A stretch of DNA of 64,000 bases from Clostridia bacterium. Lineage in GTDB: Bacteria > Bacillota > Clostridia > Christensenellales > Borkfalkiaceae. A program made the position numbers and the translations under genes. Shown piece by piece: positions 46,559 to 55,186 of this stretch. Each line of letters opens with the position of its first letter. Positions within the stretch are counted from its first letter, which is position 1. The notes under the pieces are model-generated. The model saw only the letters and a program-made list of their open reading frames with translations, ran no database searches and was not told the DNA's origin. The stretch spans positions 174,517-238,516 of the forward strand of contig CAAGJM010000035.1 of the NCBI GenBank assembly GCA_900770185.1. Reading direction: 5' to 3'.

Positions 46559-48592
46559 TTAATAATTAAACTTTGTTTTAATAAATTCCGCTAATTCTTT
46601 GCCATTTTTAAGGTGAGATTCAAGCGATGGGTGACCGGTTCTGTACTGATACCCTGCCCCGTAGCTTCCGTAAGCGTGCATTTCGTATGCGGTTACGGTC
46701 ACGTTCTTTCCCGCCGCCTTAAACGCTGCGTCAGCCTCCGTGGCAACGGTTTTAATATCGTTCACAACGGTTTGATTCCAGTCTTCAAAACTATGGCATA
46801 AAACAAAGTGAACGCTGTTGCCGTATTTTTCGGCAAGCCCGTTAATCATTTCTTTGTAATGCGCGATATAGTCTGCCGATTTATAGTTGCCTTTGCTGAT
46901 GCCGTTCTGGTCGTTTGCGCCAAGGTTTATAATGACGACGTCGGCTTGATATCTATTAAAATCCCACTCCTTATTAGTATCGTATTTAAGGTATTGATAG
47001 CGGTTATACCACTGACCGTAAGAAGTCTGAATTGAACCGTCGGTAAACACGTAAATTCCCCAACCGCTGTGCGCCTGAATGTTGATTTGCGCGTTTAACG
47101 CCTGCGCCGCCTGATAGTGATATCCGAGCAACGCGTTGGTGTTCTCACTGGTCATACCGCCTTTTTTATAGACCTGAGCAAGGTTTCCGTATGCGCATGA
47201 ATAACTGTCGCCGTAAAGGTCGATTTTAAGTTCGGGCTTTTTATCGGGCGACATAATATAGCCGCCGTCGTTCGTTTTGAACGATTTAAGCCCCGCTTCG
47301 TCCATAACGGTTGCGCCGCGTGCGTAAGCCGAACGCTTTAACACTTTAACGGTATGAACGCCTTCCGCGAGATTAGAAATAAGGGTAACTTCGTTATCGA
47401 CGGCTTTTTTAAGGTGTATGATTTTTGCCTTTAAATCGTCCTCGGGGACTTTTTCGCCGTCTACCAAAACCTGCAAACGCGGTTCGTACATTCCGTTATC
47501 TCCGCCGTCATGAATAATTGCGGATAAGTTAGCTGAAAGCGACGTGCCGTAGAATTTAACTTCAAACCCCGCCGCGCCGTAAGGGAACATTACCGATTTT
47601 TTACCGCTATCGTAATAAGTTCTGCCGTAGAAGTTGACGTAAGTTTCGTCGGTGTCGTTTAAAACGGTGTATTCAGACAGCCTTTCGGAAACGACGTTTA
47701 CGCTCACCTCTCCTCTATAAGTTTTACCGTTTACGGTTACACTACCGGTAATTACAGCCGTGCCTAAGCCGACGGCGGTAACAACGCCGTTAACGTCAAC
47801 GGTAGCGACGCCCAAATTGCTCGAAGAGTAAGTTAAGCCGCTGTATTTGGCGGTGAAAAGGGGTCGTTCGTACTTTTCCTGCGTGGTACTGTTATATAAA
47901 AGGTCTATGGTTTCGGTGACGGGGGTTACAACCTTTTCGGTTACGACTACGGGAACAGTGAGTTTTGCCTTGCTTTTAGGTTCGGTTACCGTAATATTCG
48001 CTTCTCCCGCGCCGACCGGCGTAACAAGTCCGTTTTTATCGACCGTTGCAACGGTTGTTTTAGAAGAAGCATAGGTCACGCTTCTGTTTTCCGGCATGGT
48101 TACGTTTAAAGCAATGGGTTCTAAACTTTCTTCAAGGCAAAAATCAATGTTAGTTGTCGACGACGAAATAACGAAGTCCGATACAATGATTTTAACGCTT
48201 GCGGAAACAGACCCGTCGTAACCCGTGGCGGTTACGATCGCCTCGCCCGATTTTTTGGCGTTTACGGTAGCGGTTTTACCCGTGCCGCCGGTAACGTTTA
48301 GCGAAACGACAGACGTATCGCTCGACTTCCAGGTCGTTTTGTCTATCTGTTTAGCGTTTATATCTCCGCTGAAAACGCAACTTAATTTAAAAGATTCGTT
48401 AATAAACTTATTTACGTCGCCGCTGACAGCCGCGCCGCCCTTGGTATAAGTTAAACCTATCGTGTACCCCGGAACTATTTCAGGCAACACTATCTCAGGA
48501 TCTTTTTTATTGCCGCAAGCGGTAAACGAAACCGATAACAGCATTGCGGATATTATAACCGCAAAAAGCTTGTTTAATTTCTTCATCATCAT
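46559..48592 (-). CDS. Secreted lipoprotein: Ig-like (BIG2) repeats plus CE2-type SGNH esterase
   Basis: A 677-residue protein. Residues 1-26 form a lipoprotein signal (hydrophobic stretch, then SFTAC with the lipidated Cys). Next come about three bacterial Ig-like repeats (each with WKSSDTSVVSL- or VATVDKNGLVTPVGAG-type strands, to about residue 305). A beta-sandwich with FYGRTYYDSGK follows, and then an SGNH domain with YGDSYSCAYGN (S463), INLGANDQN and GHPSLESH (H654). This order fits carbohydrate-esterase family 2, which deacetylates plant polysaccharides. The protein is probably anchored outside the cell. AAGGAG lies before three consecutive ATG codons. Confidence 0.87.
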   Translation of the reverse strand: MMMKKLNKLFAVIISAMLLSVSFTACGNKKDPEIVLPEIVPGYTIGLTYTKGGAAVSGDVNKFINESFKLSCVFSGDINAKQIDKTTWKSSDTSVVSLNVTGGTGKTATVNAKKSGEAIVTATGYDGSVSASVKIIVSDFVISSSTTNIDFCLEESLEPIALNVTMPENRSVTYASSKTTVATVDKNGLVTPVGAGEANITVTEPKSKAKLTVPVVVTEKVVTPVTETIDLLYNSTTQEKYERPLFTAKYSGLTYSSSNLGVATVDVNGVVTAVGLGTAVITGSVTVNGKTYRGEVSVNVVSERLSEYTVLNDTDETYVNFYGRTYYDSGKKSVMFPYGAAGFEVKFYGTSLSANLSAIIHDGGDNGMYEPRLQVLVDGEKVPEDDLKAKIIHLKKAVDNEVTLISNLAEGVHTVKVLKRSAYARGATVMDEAGLKSFKTNDGGYIMSPDKKPELKIDLYGDSYSCAYGNLAQVYKKGGMTSENTNALLGYHYQAAQALNAQINIQAHSGWGIYVFTDGSIQTSYGQWYNRYQYLKYDTNKEWDFNRYQADVVIINLGANDQNGISKGNYKSADYIAHYKEMINGLAEKYGNSVHFVLCHSFEDWNQTVVNDIKTVATEADAAFKAAGKNVTVTAYEMHAYGSYGAGYQYRTGHPSLESHLKNGKELAEFIKTKFNY

Positions 48593-49095
48593 TTCTCCTT
48601 ATCGAACTTTGCCGAGCCGAATTAAAAACGCTTTATTCAAACGGCAAAATTTTAGTTTTCAAAATTCAATCGATTCGGTCAAAAATATAACAATTTTTTT
48701 AAACCGACGTTTTTTTGCGTGAAAAAACGCTTAAAAATCAAGCAACCGCGCGACGTTTGCGCCCCGCCGAACAGCGTTTTGTAAAAAACTAAAAACGGCG
48801 TGTATTTGCTGATTTTTGCCGAAAACGCAATAATATCGTGCAAAAAAACATTTTTATATTATCATTATAATACACCGTTTAACCTTTTGCAATACATTTT
48901 CTTAAATATTCAGGCGAGCGATAACCTACTCGATTTGTTATACTTTTTAGAGGGTTTTTTGCATAACAAATTAGATTTGTTGTATAGATAAGCAGCGCCT
49001 TTTTGCACGTTTGCGCGGCGGGGTTAAACGCATGGCAACAAGGTTTCGACGCAATACGCGTTTTTGAATTTGTTTAAAAGCATCGAGACAAACGA
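48593..49095. other. AT-rich intergenic region, no gene seen
   Basis: Long A/T runs and a repeated GATTTGTTATA/GATTTGTTGTATA word near 48930-48990. A 63-codon frame (48800-48991) has no ribosome site and low-complexity content, so I do not call it. The promoter of the lipoprotein gene must be here but no clear boxes were found. Confidence 0.5.
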
Positions 49096-49125
49096 AAAAC
49101 CGACGGAAGCGTTTCCGTCGGTTTT
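49096..49125 (-). terminator. Terminator of the CapA-like gene
   Basis: AAAACCGACGGAA pairs with TTTCCGTCGGTTTT around GCG, 12 bp from the stop. Confidence 0.9.
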
Positions 49126-49136
49126 ATCCGATTTAA

Positions 49137-50225
49137 CTAATCGAGTTCGTTCGTGTGGTTATAAGTTTTATATAATTCGCGCAAAACGTCGTAATGGGCT
49201 TCGCAATCGAGCCAGTGCCCGAGCATATCTGCGTTTTCGGGCGGCACTGCCGTTTTGTACCAAGGCACGGTATCGCAGAACGCGCGCCAACCGTTTATAT
49301 ACGAACCGTCCGCAAGCGTTTTTCCGCGCTCTTTTAAGCCGTTTAGTATTTTATCCTTTTCCTTCCCTTCGGCAAGGTACAACATATTATCTTTCATAAC
49401 GACGGGGACGGGCGTAAATTTTATTCCCGATTTATCCACGTCTAAAACAACGGCAAGCCCGTTGTTCCATAAATCTTCCTTTTCGGTACCGTAGACCCTT
49501 TTGTCTATAAAGTAAAAATTGCCCTGACCGTAGAGTATATGCCCGCCTTCGTAATTCTCATAACACCCGACGCAATGGCTGTGTTGACACAAAACAACGT
49601 CCGCGCCATGCTTTATCATAGAGCGGCATAGTTTATAAAGGCGCGGCGAAGGATATCTGCAAAATTCTTTGCCGCCGTGATAAACGACTATAACGTAATC
49701 GGCTTTTTTCTTCGCCGCCGCTATATCGTCGGAAGTATCGTACGGGTCGTAAGGGCGCGCGCCTTCTCTGTTTTCGAGCGCGTAAGTATATTCGTGCTCG
49801 CAAACGTCTATAACCGCTATTTTAAGCCCGTCCCTTTCTATAATATAATCGTTACGCGAGTCGGCTTCGTTTTTACCGTAACCGGTATATTTTATACCGT
49901 TTTTATCAAGCTCTTGCATCGTATCTTTAACGCCTTCTTTGCCGAAGTCGAAAATATGATTGTTCGAAAGCGTTACGAAAGTAACTCCCGCCCCTTTAAG
50001 TACTTCGCACGTGCCGAAAGGAGCTTTTAAGTGCGGACCGAATTTTTTGATTCTGTTCTCCGACTCGGTAACGGCACACTCAAGGTTTACGGCTAATTCG
50101 TCCGCCGTTTTAAATAAGTCCAAAACGTTTTTGTCAAAAACTTTTTCCGCATTGCCGGAAGATAACCCCGCAAGAGGTTCACCGGATAATTCGTTTGAAA
50201 AATCACCGCCGATAATTATACGCAT
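49137..50225 (-). CDS. CapA-family (poly-gamma-glutamate-type) metallophosphatase
   Basis: A 362-residue protein of the CapA/PgsA calcineurin-like family, found with capsule and envelope polymers. Visible metal-site motifs are IGGDFS at the start, NLECAVTE, LSNNHIFDFG, VVYHGGKEF and CQHSHCVG followed by GGHILYGQGNF, the typical end of the domain. No signal peptide or membrane segment at the N-terminus, unlike true CapA, so it may act in the cytoplasm. The ATG at 50225 follows AAGGAGCATAAG. The function within the family is unclear. Confidence 0.87.
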   Translation of the reverse strand: MRIIIGGDFSNELSGEPLAGLSSGNAEKVFDKNVLDLFKTADELAVNLECAVTESENRIKKFGPHLKAPFGTCEVLKGAGVTFVTLSNNHIFDFGKEGVKDTMQELDKNGIKYTGYGKNEADSRNDYIIERDGLKIAVIDVCEHEYTYALENREGARPYDPYDTSDDIAAAKKKADYVIVVYHGGKEFCRYPSPRLYKLCRSMIKHGADVVLCQHSHCVGCYENYEGGHILYGQGNFYFIDKRVYGTEKEDLWNNGLAVVLDVDKSGIKFTPVPVVMKDNMLYLAEGKEKDKILNGLKERGKTLADGSYINGWRAFCDTVPWYKTAVPPENADMLGHWLDCEAHYDVLRELYKTYNHTNELD

Positions 50226-50445
50226 ACTTATGCTCCTTAAAATTTTATGTAAATATGATAACACCGCCGTATCCCTTTGTCAATGCGACGTTTTACTTTA
50301 CCCTCTGTATTTTTATAAATAACGCGTAACGCAACTTAAAATATGCACAAACTTTAAAAACCGTTTAATAAAGTAAGCGCTTAATTTAAGGTTGCTATAC
50401 ATCCGACCTGTCGGAAGTTCGCGTTTTGCTCTACGCAAAACGCTT

Positions 50446-50484
50446 AAAAAAGAAAAGACGCTAAACCCGCGTCTTTTCTTTTTT
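50446..50484 (-). terminator. Terminator-like hairpin in copy 1
   Basis: AAAAAAGAAAAGACGC pairs with GCGTCTTTTCTTTTTT around a TAAACCC loop. Strong in both directions. Confidence 0.85.
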
Positions 50485-50494
50485 AAAAATCTTA

Positions 50495-50515
50495 TGGTCT
50501 GAGTGAGAAGATTTG
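50495..50515 (-). pseudogene. 21-base fragment of the tRNA-Pro 3' end
   Basis: Identical to the last 21 bases (with CCA) of the tRNA-Pro gene at 50709-50785; the remaining tRNA is absent. Confidence 0.85.
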
Positions 50516-50541
50516 GTCGGAGCGCAGCGGAGATTAGCAAC

Positions 50542-50700
50542 TAACGCAACTTAAAATATGCACAAACTTTAAAAACCGTTTAATAAAGTAAGCGCTTAAT
50601 TTAATGTTGCTATACATCCGACTTGTCGGAAGTTTAGTCTTTTTGCTGAAAGCAAAAAGACTAAAAAATACGGAATGCGTTGTTGCATTCCGTATTTTTT
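50542..50700 (-). repeat. 215-bp unit, copy 2
   Basis: Same conserved block as copy 1, then two different perfect hairpins: AGTCTTTTTGCT-GAA-AGCAAAAAGACT (50636-50662) and AAAAAATACGGAATGC-type terminator (50663-50700). It runs into the 3' end of the complete tRNA-Pro gene, of which this is the downstream flank. Confidence 0.88.
50663..50700 (-). terminator. Terminator of the tRNA-Thr/tRNA-Pro unit
   Basis: A 15-bp stem with GTTGTT loop and flanking A/T runs, 9 bp after the tRNA-Pro 3' end. Confidence 0.85.
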
Positions 50701-50708
50701 AAATCTTA

Positions 50709-50785
50709 TGGTCTGAGTGAGAAGATTTGAACTTCCGACCTCTTGAACCCCATTCAAGCGCGCTACCAAACTGCGCTACACCCAG
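50709..50785 (-). tRNA. tRNA-Pro (anticodon GGG)
   Basis: A 77-base cloverleaf with encoded CCA. Acceptor CTGGGTG with CACTCAG, anticodon stem CTTGA/TCAAG around ATGGGGT. Follows tRNA-Thr by 40 bp. Confidence 0.95.
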
Positions 50786-50825
50786 AAATGATTTATCGGC
50801 GCGAAACCCTCGCGCCGATAAGAAA

Positions 50826-50901
50826 TGGAGCTGATAATCGGACTTGAACCGACGACCTCGTCCTTACCAAGGACGTGCTCTACCAACTGAGCCATATCAG
50901 C
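50826..50901 (-). tRNA. tRNA-Thr (anticodon GGU)
   Basis: A 76-base cloverleaf with encoded CCA. Acceptor GCTGATA with TATCAGC, anticodon stem CGTCC/GGACG around TTGGTAA. Confidence 0.95.
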
Positions 50902-50920
50902 ACACCAAATCGGCTATAAT

Positions 50921-50949
50921 ATATTATCATATACCCGCCGATTTGTCTA
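50921..50949 (-). promoter_or_regulatory. Promoter of tRNA-Thr/tRNA-Pro
   Basis: On the minus strand TAGACA, 17 bp, TAATAT, about 20 bp before tRNA-Thr. Confidence 0.6.
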
Positions 50950-50973
50950 CCGTTTTTAGTAAGTTTTTAAATT

Positions 50974-52740
50974 TTATTTTTTGTAACGCTCTCTTGCGTG
51001 ATAATGTGTGTGAAGAAGCCCGTGAGCCTTTTCGCCGCCGATTTCGCCGAGATAATCTTTATAAAGTTCCTGAATTTGCGGGTTGTTGTGCGACTGGCGA
51101 AGGGTATTTTTTTCGTCTTCGCTATATAGCGCGGCAGCACGCTTTTGAACGTATGTGTCTTCGATATCTAAATCTTCGTTCGGCATAAATACCGAGCGGA
51201 CTATCGGCTGACCGCCGCCGTTTACGCATCCGCCCGGGCAGCACATAATTTCGATAAACGCATACTTTGATTTGCCGTTTCTTATATCGTCCAAAATCGG
51301 TTTGGCGTTCTTCATTCCGCTTGCAACGGCAACTTTAAGCGTTTTGCCGTTAAGGTTGAATTCCGCTTCTTTCACGCCTTCCATGCCCCTTACTGCGGTG
51401 AAAGCGAGCATATCCGCTTCCTTACCCGTAAGCGCGTGGTAAGCCGTTCTTAAAGCCGCTTCCATAACGCCGCCGCTCGCGCCGAATATGACGCCCGCTC
51501 CCGAATATTCGCCTATTAAGTCGGTATCGAAAGCTTCGTCCTTTAAGCGGTTGAAGTCGATGCCCGAACGCCGTATAAGGCGGGCAAGTTCGCGCGTAGT
51601 TAAAACGGCGTCAACGTCCCTATACTCGCCGCGGGCAAGTTCGGGGCGTTCTTTTTCATACTTTTTGGCGGTACACGGCATAACCGATACAACGAAGATA
51701 TTAGCGGGGTCGATGCCGTTTTTCTCGGCGTAATACGACTTGATTACCGCGCCGAGCATTTCGTGCGGGGACTTGCAAGACGACAAGTGGTTCAGAATAT
51801 CGCCGTAATAATACTCCGCATAATTGACCCAGCCGGGGGAACAAGAGGTTATCATCGGAAGCGCGCCGCCGCTTTTTATGCGGTGCAAAAGTTCCGCCGC
51901 TTCTTCCATTATGGTTAAGTCCGCGCCGTAGTTCGTATCGTAAACCCTGTAAAACCCTAAGCGTTTAAGAGCCGCGACCATTTTACCCGTAACGGGGGTG
52001 CCGACGGGCAAGCCGAATTCTTCGCCGAGAGCCGCGCGCACTGCGGGCGCAGTTTGAACGATTATAAGTTTCCCCTGCTTTTTCGCATCGTCAACCCGCT
52101 CGATTTCGCTCTTTTCCATAAGCGCGCCGGTCGGGCAAACGGTGGTACATTGTCCGCAAAGAAGGCAAGGCACGTCTTTAAACGACGCGTTGCCCGCGGG
52201 GGCGACTATCGTTTTAAATCCTCTGTTTTCAAAGCCTAAGATGCCTTTGCCGTGGATATTCGCGCATTTTGCGACGCATCTGCCGCAAAGCACGCACTTC
52301 GACGTGTCGCGGACGATAGAGGGCGTAAGTTCGTCGATAGAGATAGGGGTTTTAACGCCCTCGTACATATTGTCGCGCGCGCCCGTCATTTGCGCTACGC
52401 GCAAAAGTTCGCACTTGCCGTTTTTAACGCAACTTTGACAGTCTTTACTGTGATTGCTGAGGAGCAATTCAACGGAAGCCCTTCTCGCTTCGACGGCTTT
52501 GGGGGAAGATATGGTTATTTCCATTCCGTCCTGAACGGGATAAACGCAGGACGCAACCAAACCCCTTGCGCCGGTTGCCTCAACTAAGCATACGCGGCAG
52601 GAGCCGAGAGAACATTCGCCGTGATTAAACGTGCAAAGCGACGGGATATCGTAGCCGCAGATTTTGCACGCTTCGAGAATCGTAAGTCCGCTTTCGACTT
52701 CATAAGGATAGCCTTCGATTTTAATATTGATTTTAGCCAT
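50974..52740 (-). CDS. hydA: [FeFe] hydrogenase catalytic subunit (HydA of the bifurcating HydABC type)
   Basis: Makes H2 using electrons from NADH and reduced ferredoxin. The 588-residue protein starts with a 2Fe-2S ferredoxin-like domain (CTFNHGECSLGSCRVC), a His-Cys3 cluster part (SNHSKDCQSCVKNGKC) and two 4Fe-4S clusters (CVLCGRCVAKC, CLLCGQCTTVC). The H-cluster domain follows with TSCSPGW (298-304), VMPCTAKKYE (C356) and MCCPGGCVNGGGQP (C501, C505). A C-terminal small subunit-like segment ends the protein. hydB is 4 bp upstream and hydC before it. Together they form the trimeric cytoplasmic enzyme of fermentative anaerobes. Confidence 0.95.
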   Translation of the reverse strand: MAKINIKIEGYPYEVESGLTILEACKICGYDIPSLCTFNHGECSLGSCRVCLVEATGARGLVASCVYPVQDGMEITISSPKAVEARRASVELLLSNHSKDCQSCVKNGKCELLRVAQMTGARDNMYEGVKTPISIDELTPSIVRDTSKCVLCGRCVAKCANIHGKGILGFENRGFKTIVAPAGNASFKDVPCLLCGQCTTVCPTGALMEKSEIERVDDAKKQGKLIIVQTAPAVRAALGEEFGLPVGTPVTGKMVAALKRLGFYRVYDTNYGADLTIMEEAAELLHRIKSGGALPMITSCSPGWVNYAEYYYGDILNHLSSCKSPHEMLGAVIKSYYAEKNGIDPANIFVVSVMPCTAKKYEKERPELARGEYRDVDAVLTTRELARLIRRSGIDFNRLKDEAFDTDLIGEYSGAGVIFGASGGVMEAALRTAYHALTGKEADMLAFTAVRGMEGVKEAEFNLNGKTLKVAVASGMKNAKPILDDIRNGKSKYAFIEIMCCPGGCVNGGGQPIVRSVFMPNEDLDIEDTYVQKRAAALYSEDEKNTLRQSHNNPQIQELYKDYLGEIGGEKAHGLLHTHYHARERYKK

Positions 52741-52744
52741 AATA

Positions 52745-54607
52745 TTACTCCTTAACGATAGCCTTTACGGGGCAAGCCGACAGGCAAAGCCCGCACTTGA
52801 TACACTTTAATTGGTCGATTTTATGCGGATTTTTAAGCGAACCGCTTATTGCGCCCACGGGGCAGTTACGAGCGCACTTTGTGCAACCGATACATTTTGA
52901 TTCGATTACGTCGTAACTCATAAGTTTTTTGCAAACTTTGGCGGGGCACTTTTTATCGACGATGTGCGCGATATATTCGTCCTTAAAATGGGCAAGGGTC
53001 GATAAAACGGGGTTAGCCGCCGTCTGACCCAAACCGCAAAGAGAGTTGGTTTTTACGGTGTAGGCAAGTTTTTCAAGCTCGTCCAAATCCTTCATTTCGC
53101 CCTTGCCTTCGGTTATTTTGGTAAGAATTTCCAAAATGCGTTTGGTGCCGATTCTGCAAGGCGAGCATTTGCCGCACGATTCGTCGCAAATAAATTCCAT
53201 ATAAAATTTAGCAACGTCTACCATGCAGTTATCTTCGTCCATAACTATCGCGCCGCCCGAACCCATCATCGAGCCCATCGCGACCAAGTTATCGTAGTCG
53301 ATTTTCGCGTCGAGTTCGGTTTCGGTCAAGCAGCCGCCCGACGGTCCGCCCGTCTGGATAGCCTTGAATTTTTTGCCGTTAGGTATCCCGCCGCCGATAT
53401 CGTAAATAAGTTCGCGCAAAGTCGTACCCATAGGAACTTCGACCAAACCTACGTTATTCACTTTACCGCCAAGCGCGAAAACCTTGGTGCCTTTCGACCT
53501 TTCGGTGCCGTATTTAGCAAACTCTTCCGCGCCGTTTCTTAATATGTAAGGTATGCAGGCGAGCGTTTCGACGTTGTTGATAATCGTCGGTTTTTGCCAC
53601 AAACCTTTAACCGCGGGGAACGGCGGACGGGGACGCGGCATGCCGCGCTTACCCTCGATAGAGTTTAAAAGCGCCGTTTCTTCGCCGCAGACGAACGCGC
53701 CCGCGCCTAAACGTATCTGGATATCGAAATTAAAGCCCGTGCCTAAAATGTTTTTACCGAGCATTCCGATAGATTTTGCTTCTTCGATAGCCTTAGAGAG
53801 TCTTTCGACGGCGATAGGATATTCCGCGCGGACGTAAAAATAACCGTTTTCCGCGCCGATTGCGTAGCCCGCAATCATCATGCCCTCGATAACGCCGAGC
53901 GGGTTACCCTCCAAAATAGACCTGTCCATAAACGCGCCGGGGTCGCCCTCGTCGCCGTTACATACGACGCACTTATCTCCGTCGGGTTGGTCGTAGGCAA
54001 ACTTCCACTTTCTGCCGGTGGGGAAGCCTGCGCCGCCCCTGCCGCGGATGCCCGATTTTAAAACTTCGTCTATAACCGCGGCTCTGTCCGTTTTTAAAGC
54101 CTTGGCTAAGCCTTGGAACGCGCCCGAACCCAAACATTCGTCAACGTTTTCGGGGTTGATGACGCCGCAGTTGTTAAGCGCGATACGTTTTTGTTTTTTA
54201 TAAAACGTTATGTCTTTTTGACTCTTAACCTTTTCTTTGGTGACGGGGTCAACGTACAAAAGCCTTTCGACGACTTCGCCGCTTAACACGTCCTTTTCGA
54301 AAATTTCTTCTACGTCTTCGAGTTTAACGAGCCTGTAAAGAGTTTTTTCGGGATAAATTTCTACGAAAGGCCCTTGCGAGCAAAAACCGAAACACCCCGC
54401 AACGTTTACGGTCACTTTGTTTTCAAGCCCGCGTTCTTTTATTAAGTTTTCAAACTTCTTTTCTATTTCTAAGGAGTTAGACGAAATGCAGCCCGTTCCG
54501 CCGCATAAAACAATCGCCTTTTTGCCGTTTAATCCTTTAAGTTTTGCTTCGAGCGCGGCGCGGCAACTTTCGCCCGCGGAATGTAATTCGTCAAAATTTT
54601 TAATCAT
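52745..54607 (-). CDS. hydB: Electron-bifurcating hydrogenase subunit HydB (NuoF-like)
   Basis: Flavoprotein subunit that takes electrons from NADH. Layout of 620 residues: an N-terminal thioredoxin-like 2Fe-2S domain (CGGTGCISS, CFGFCSQGP), a NuoF core with FMN/NADH site (GRGGAGFPTGRKW, GDEGDPGAFMD, GAFVCGEETALLNSIEG), the 4Fe-4S motif SCGKCSPCRIGT, and a C-terminal double ferredoxin domain (CIGCTKCARNCP, CIKCGLCLSACP). It overlaps the hydC stop by one base. Domain order is exactly that of HydB, longer than NuoF. Confidence 0.95.
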   Translation of the reverse strand: MIKNFDELHSAGESCRAALEAKLKGLNGKKAIVLCGGTGCISSNSLEIEKKFENLIKERGLENKVTVNVAGCFGFCSQGPFVEIYPEKTLYRLVKLEDVEEIFEKDVLSGEVVERLLYVDPVTKEKVKSQKDITFYKKQKRIALNNCGVINPENVDECLGSGAFQGLAKALKTDRAAVIDEVLKSGIRGRGGAGFPTGRKWKFAYDQPDGDKCVVCNGDEGDPGAFMDRSILEGNPLGVIEGMMIAGYAIGAENGYFYVRAEYPIAVERLSKAIEEAKSIGMLGKNILGTGFNFDIQIRLGAGAFVCGEETALLNSIEGKRGMPRPRPPFPAVKGLWQKPTIINNVETLACIPYILRNGAEEFAKYGTERSKGTKVFALGGKVNNVGLVEVPMGTTLRELIYDIGGGIPNGKKFKAIQTGGPSGGCLTETELDAKIDYDNLVAMGSMMGSGGAIVMDEDNCMVDVAKFYMEFICDESCGKCSPCRIGTKRILEILTKITEGKGEMKDLDELEKLAYTVKTNSLCGLGQTAANPVLSTLAHFKDEYIAHIVDKKCPAKVCKKLMSYDVIESKCIGCTKCARNCPVGAISGSLKNPHKIDQLKCIKCGLCLSACPVKAIVKE

Positions 54608-55095
54608 TATAGCTCGCTCCCTATTCTGCGGTATTCGTCAACGATTTTCTGAACGTCCGCTATTTTTACCTTGGGGTAAACCTTACCGTTTATGGTGACG
54701 GCGGGCGCAATGCCGCACGCGCCTATGCAACGGAGCGCGTCAAGCGTAAACAACCCGTCTTCGCTCGTTTCGCCCGGCTTAATATTTAAAATTTCGCCGA
54801 ATTTATCAAGAACCTGCCCCGCGCCTTTAACGTAGCACGCGGTCCCTAAACAACAGCCGATGACGAACTTCCCCTTCGGCTTTAACGAGAAGAAGGAATA
54901 AAAAGTCACCACGCCGTAAATTTCGGCAACGGATAAACCCGTTTTTTCGGACACGAGTTCCTGTACTTCTATGGGAATGTATCCGTATTCTTTTTGAATG
55001 TCGCTCAAAATCATCATAAGCGGCGTTTCTTTATCCGCATATCTGTCGCAGATATCGTTTATTTTTTTAACAGCCGCTTCGCTTAGCCCCGCCAT
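54607..55095 (-). CDS. hydC: Electron-bifurcating hydrogenase subunit HydC (NuoE-like)
   Basis: A 162-residue thioredoxin-fold subunit holding one 2Fe-2S cluster. Ligands are seen in CCLGTACYVKG and RCIGACGIAP. The N-terminal helix bundle (ICDRYADKETPLMMILSDIQ, then GYIP) is typical of NuoE. First gene of the hydCBA operon, with AAGGAGTTG before the ATG and a near-consensus promoter upstream. Confidence 0.94.
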   Translation of the reverse strand: MAGLSEAAVKKINDICDRYADKETPLMMILSDIQKEYGYIPIEVQELVSEKTGLSVAEIYGVVTFYSFFSLKPKGKFVIGCCLGTACYVKGAGQVLDKFGEILNIKPGETSEDGLFTLDALRCIGACGIAPAVTINGKVYPKVKIADVQKIVDEYRRIGSEL

Positions 55096-55149
55096 AAAAC
55101 AACTCCTTTATTTTATCGATATTTTATCGAATTTTAGCCATTAGATTTA

Positions 55150-55178
55150 AGTATACGAAATTTAAAATAATTTGTCAA
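55150..55178 (-). promoter_or_regulatory. Promoter of the hydCBA operon
   Basis: On the minus strand TTGACA, 17 bp, TATACT, the best vegetative-type promoter in the window; the leader is about 50 bases. Confidence 0.85.
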
Positions 55179-55186
55179 ATTTTATT

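Larger units (their letters stand above)
50327..50541 (-). repeat. 215-bp unit, copy 1 (tRNA-Pro-associated, variable hairpins)
   Basis: Conserved block 50327-50418 is about 95% identical to 50542-50633 and holds a small TCCGAC/GTCGGA hairpin. Then come two strong hairpins whose sequences differ completely from those of copy 2: GCGTTTTGC-TCTAC-GCAAAACGC (50421-50443) and the 15-bp-stem terminator at 50446-50484. A 21-base copy of the tRNA-Pro 3' end (50495-50515) closes the unit, followed by a short unique piece. Confidence 0.88.

Noticed and set aside
48800..48991. 63-codon frame
   Set aside because: No ribosome site and AT-rich low-complexity content.
50313..50540. 75-codon minus-strand frame
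   Set aside because: It covers a repeat unit with hairpins, including a terminator.
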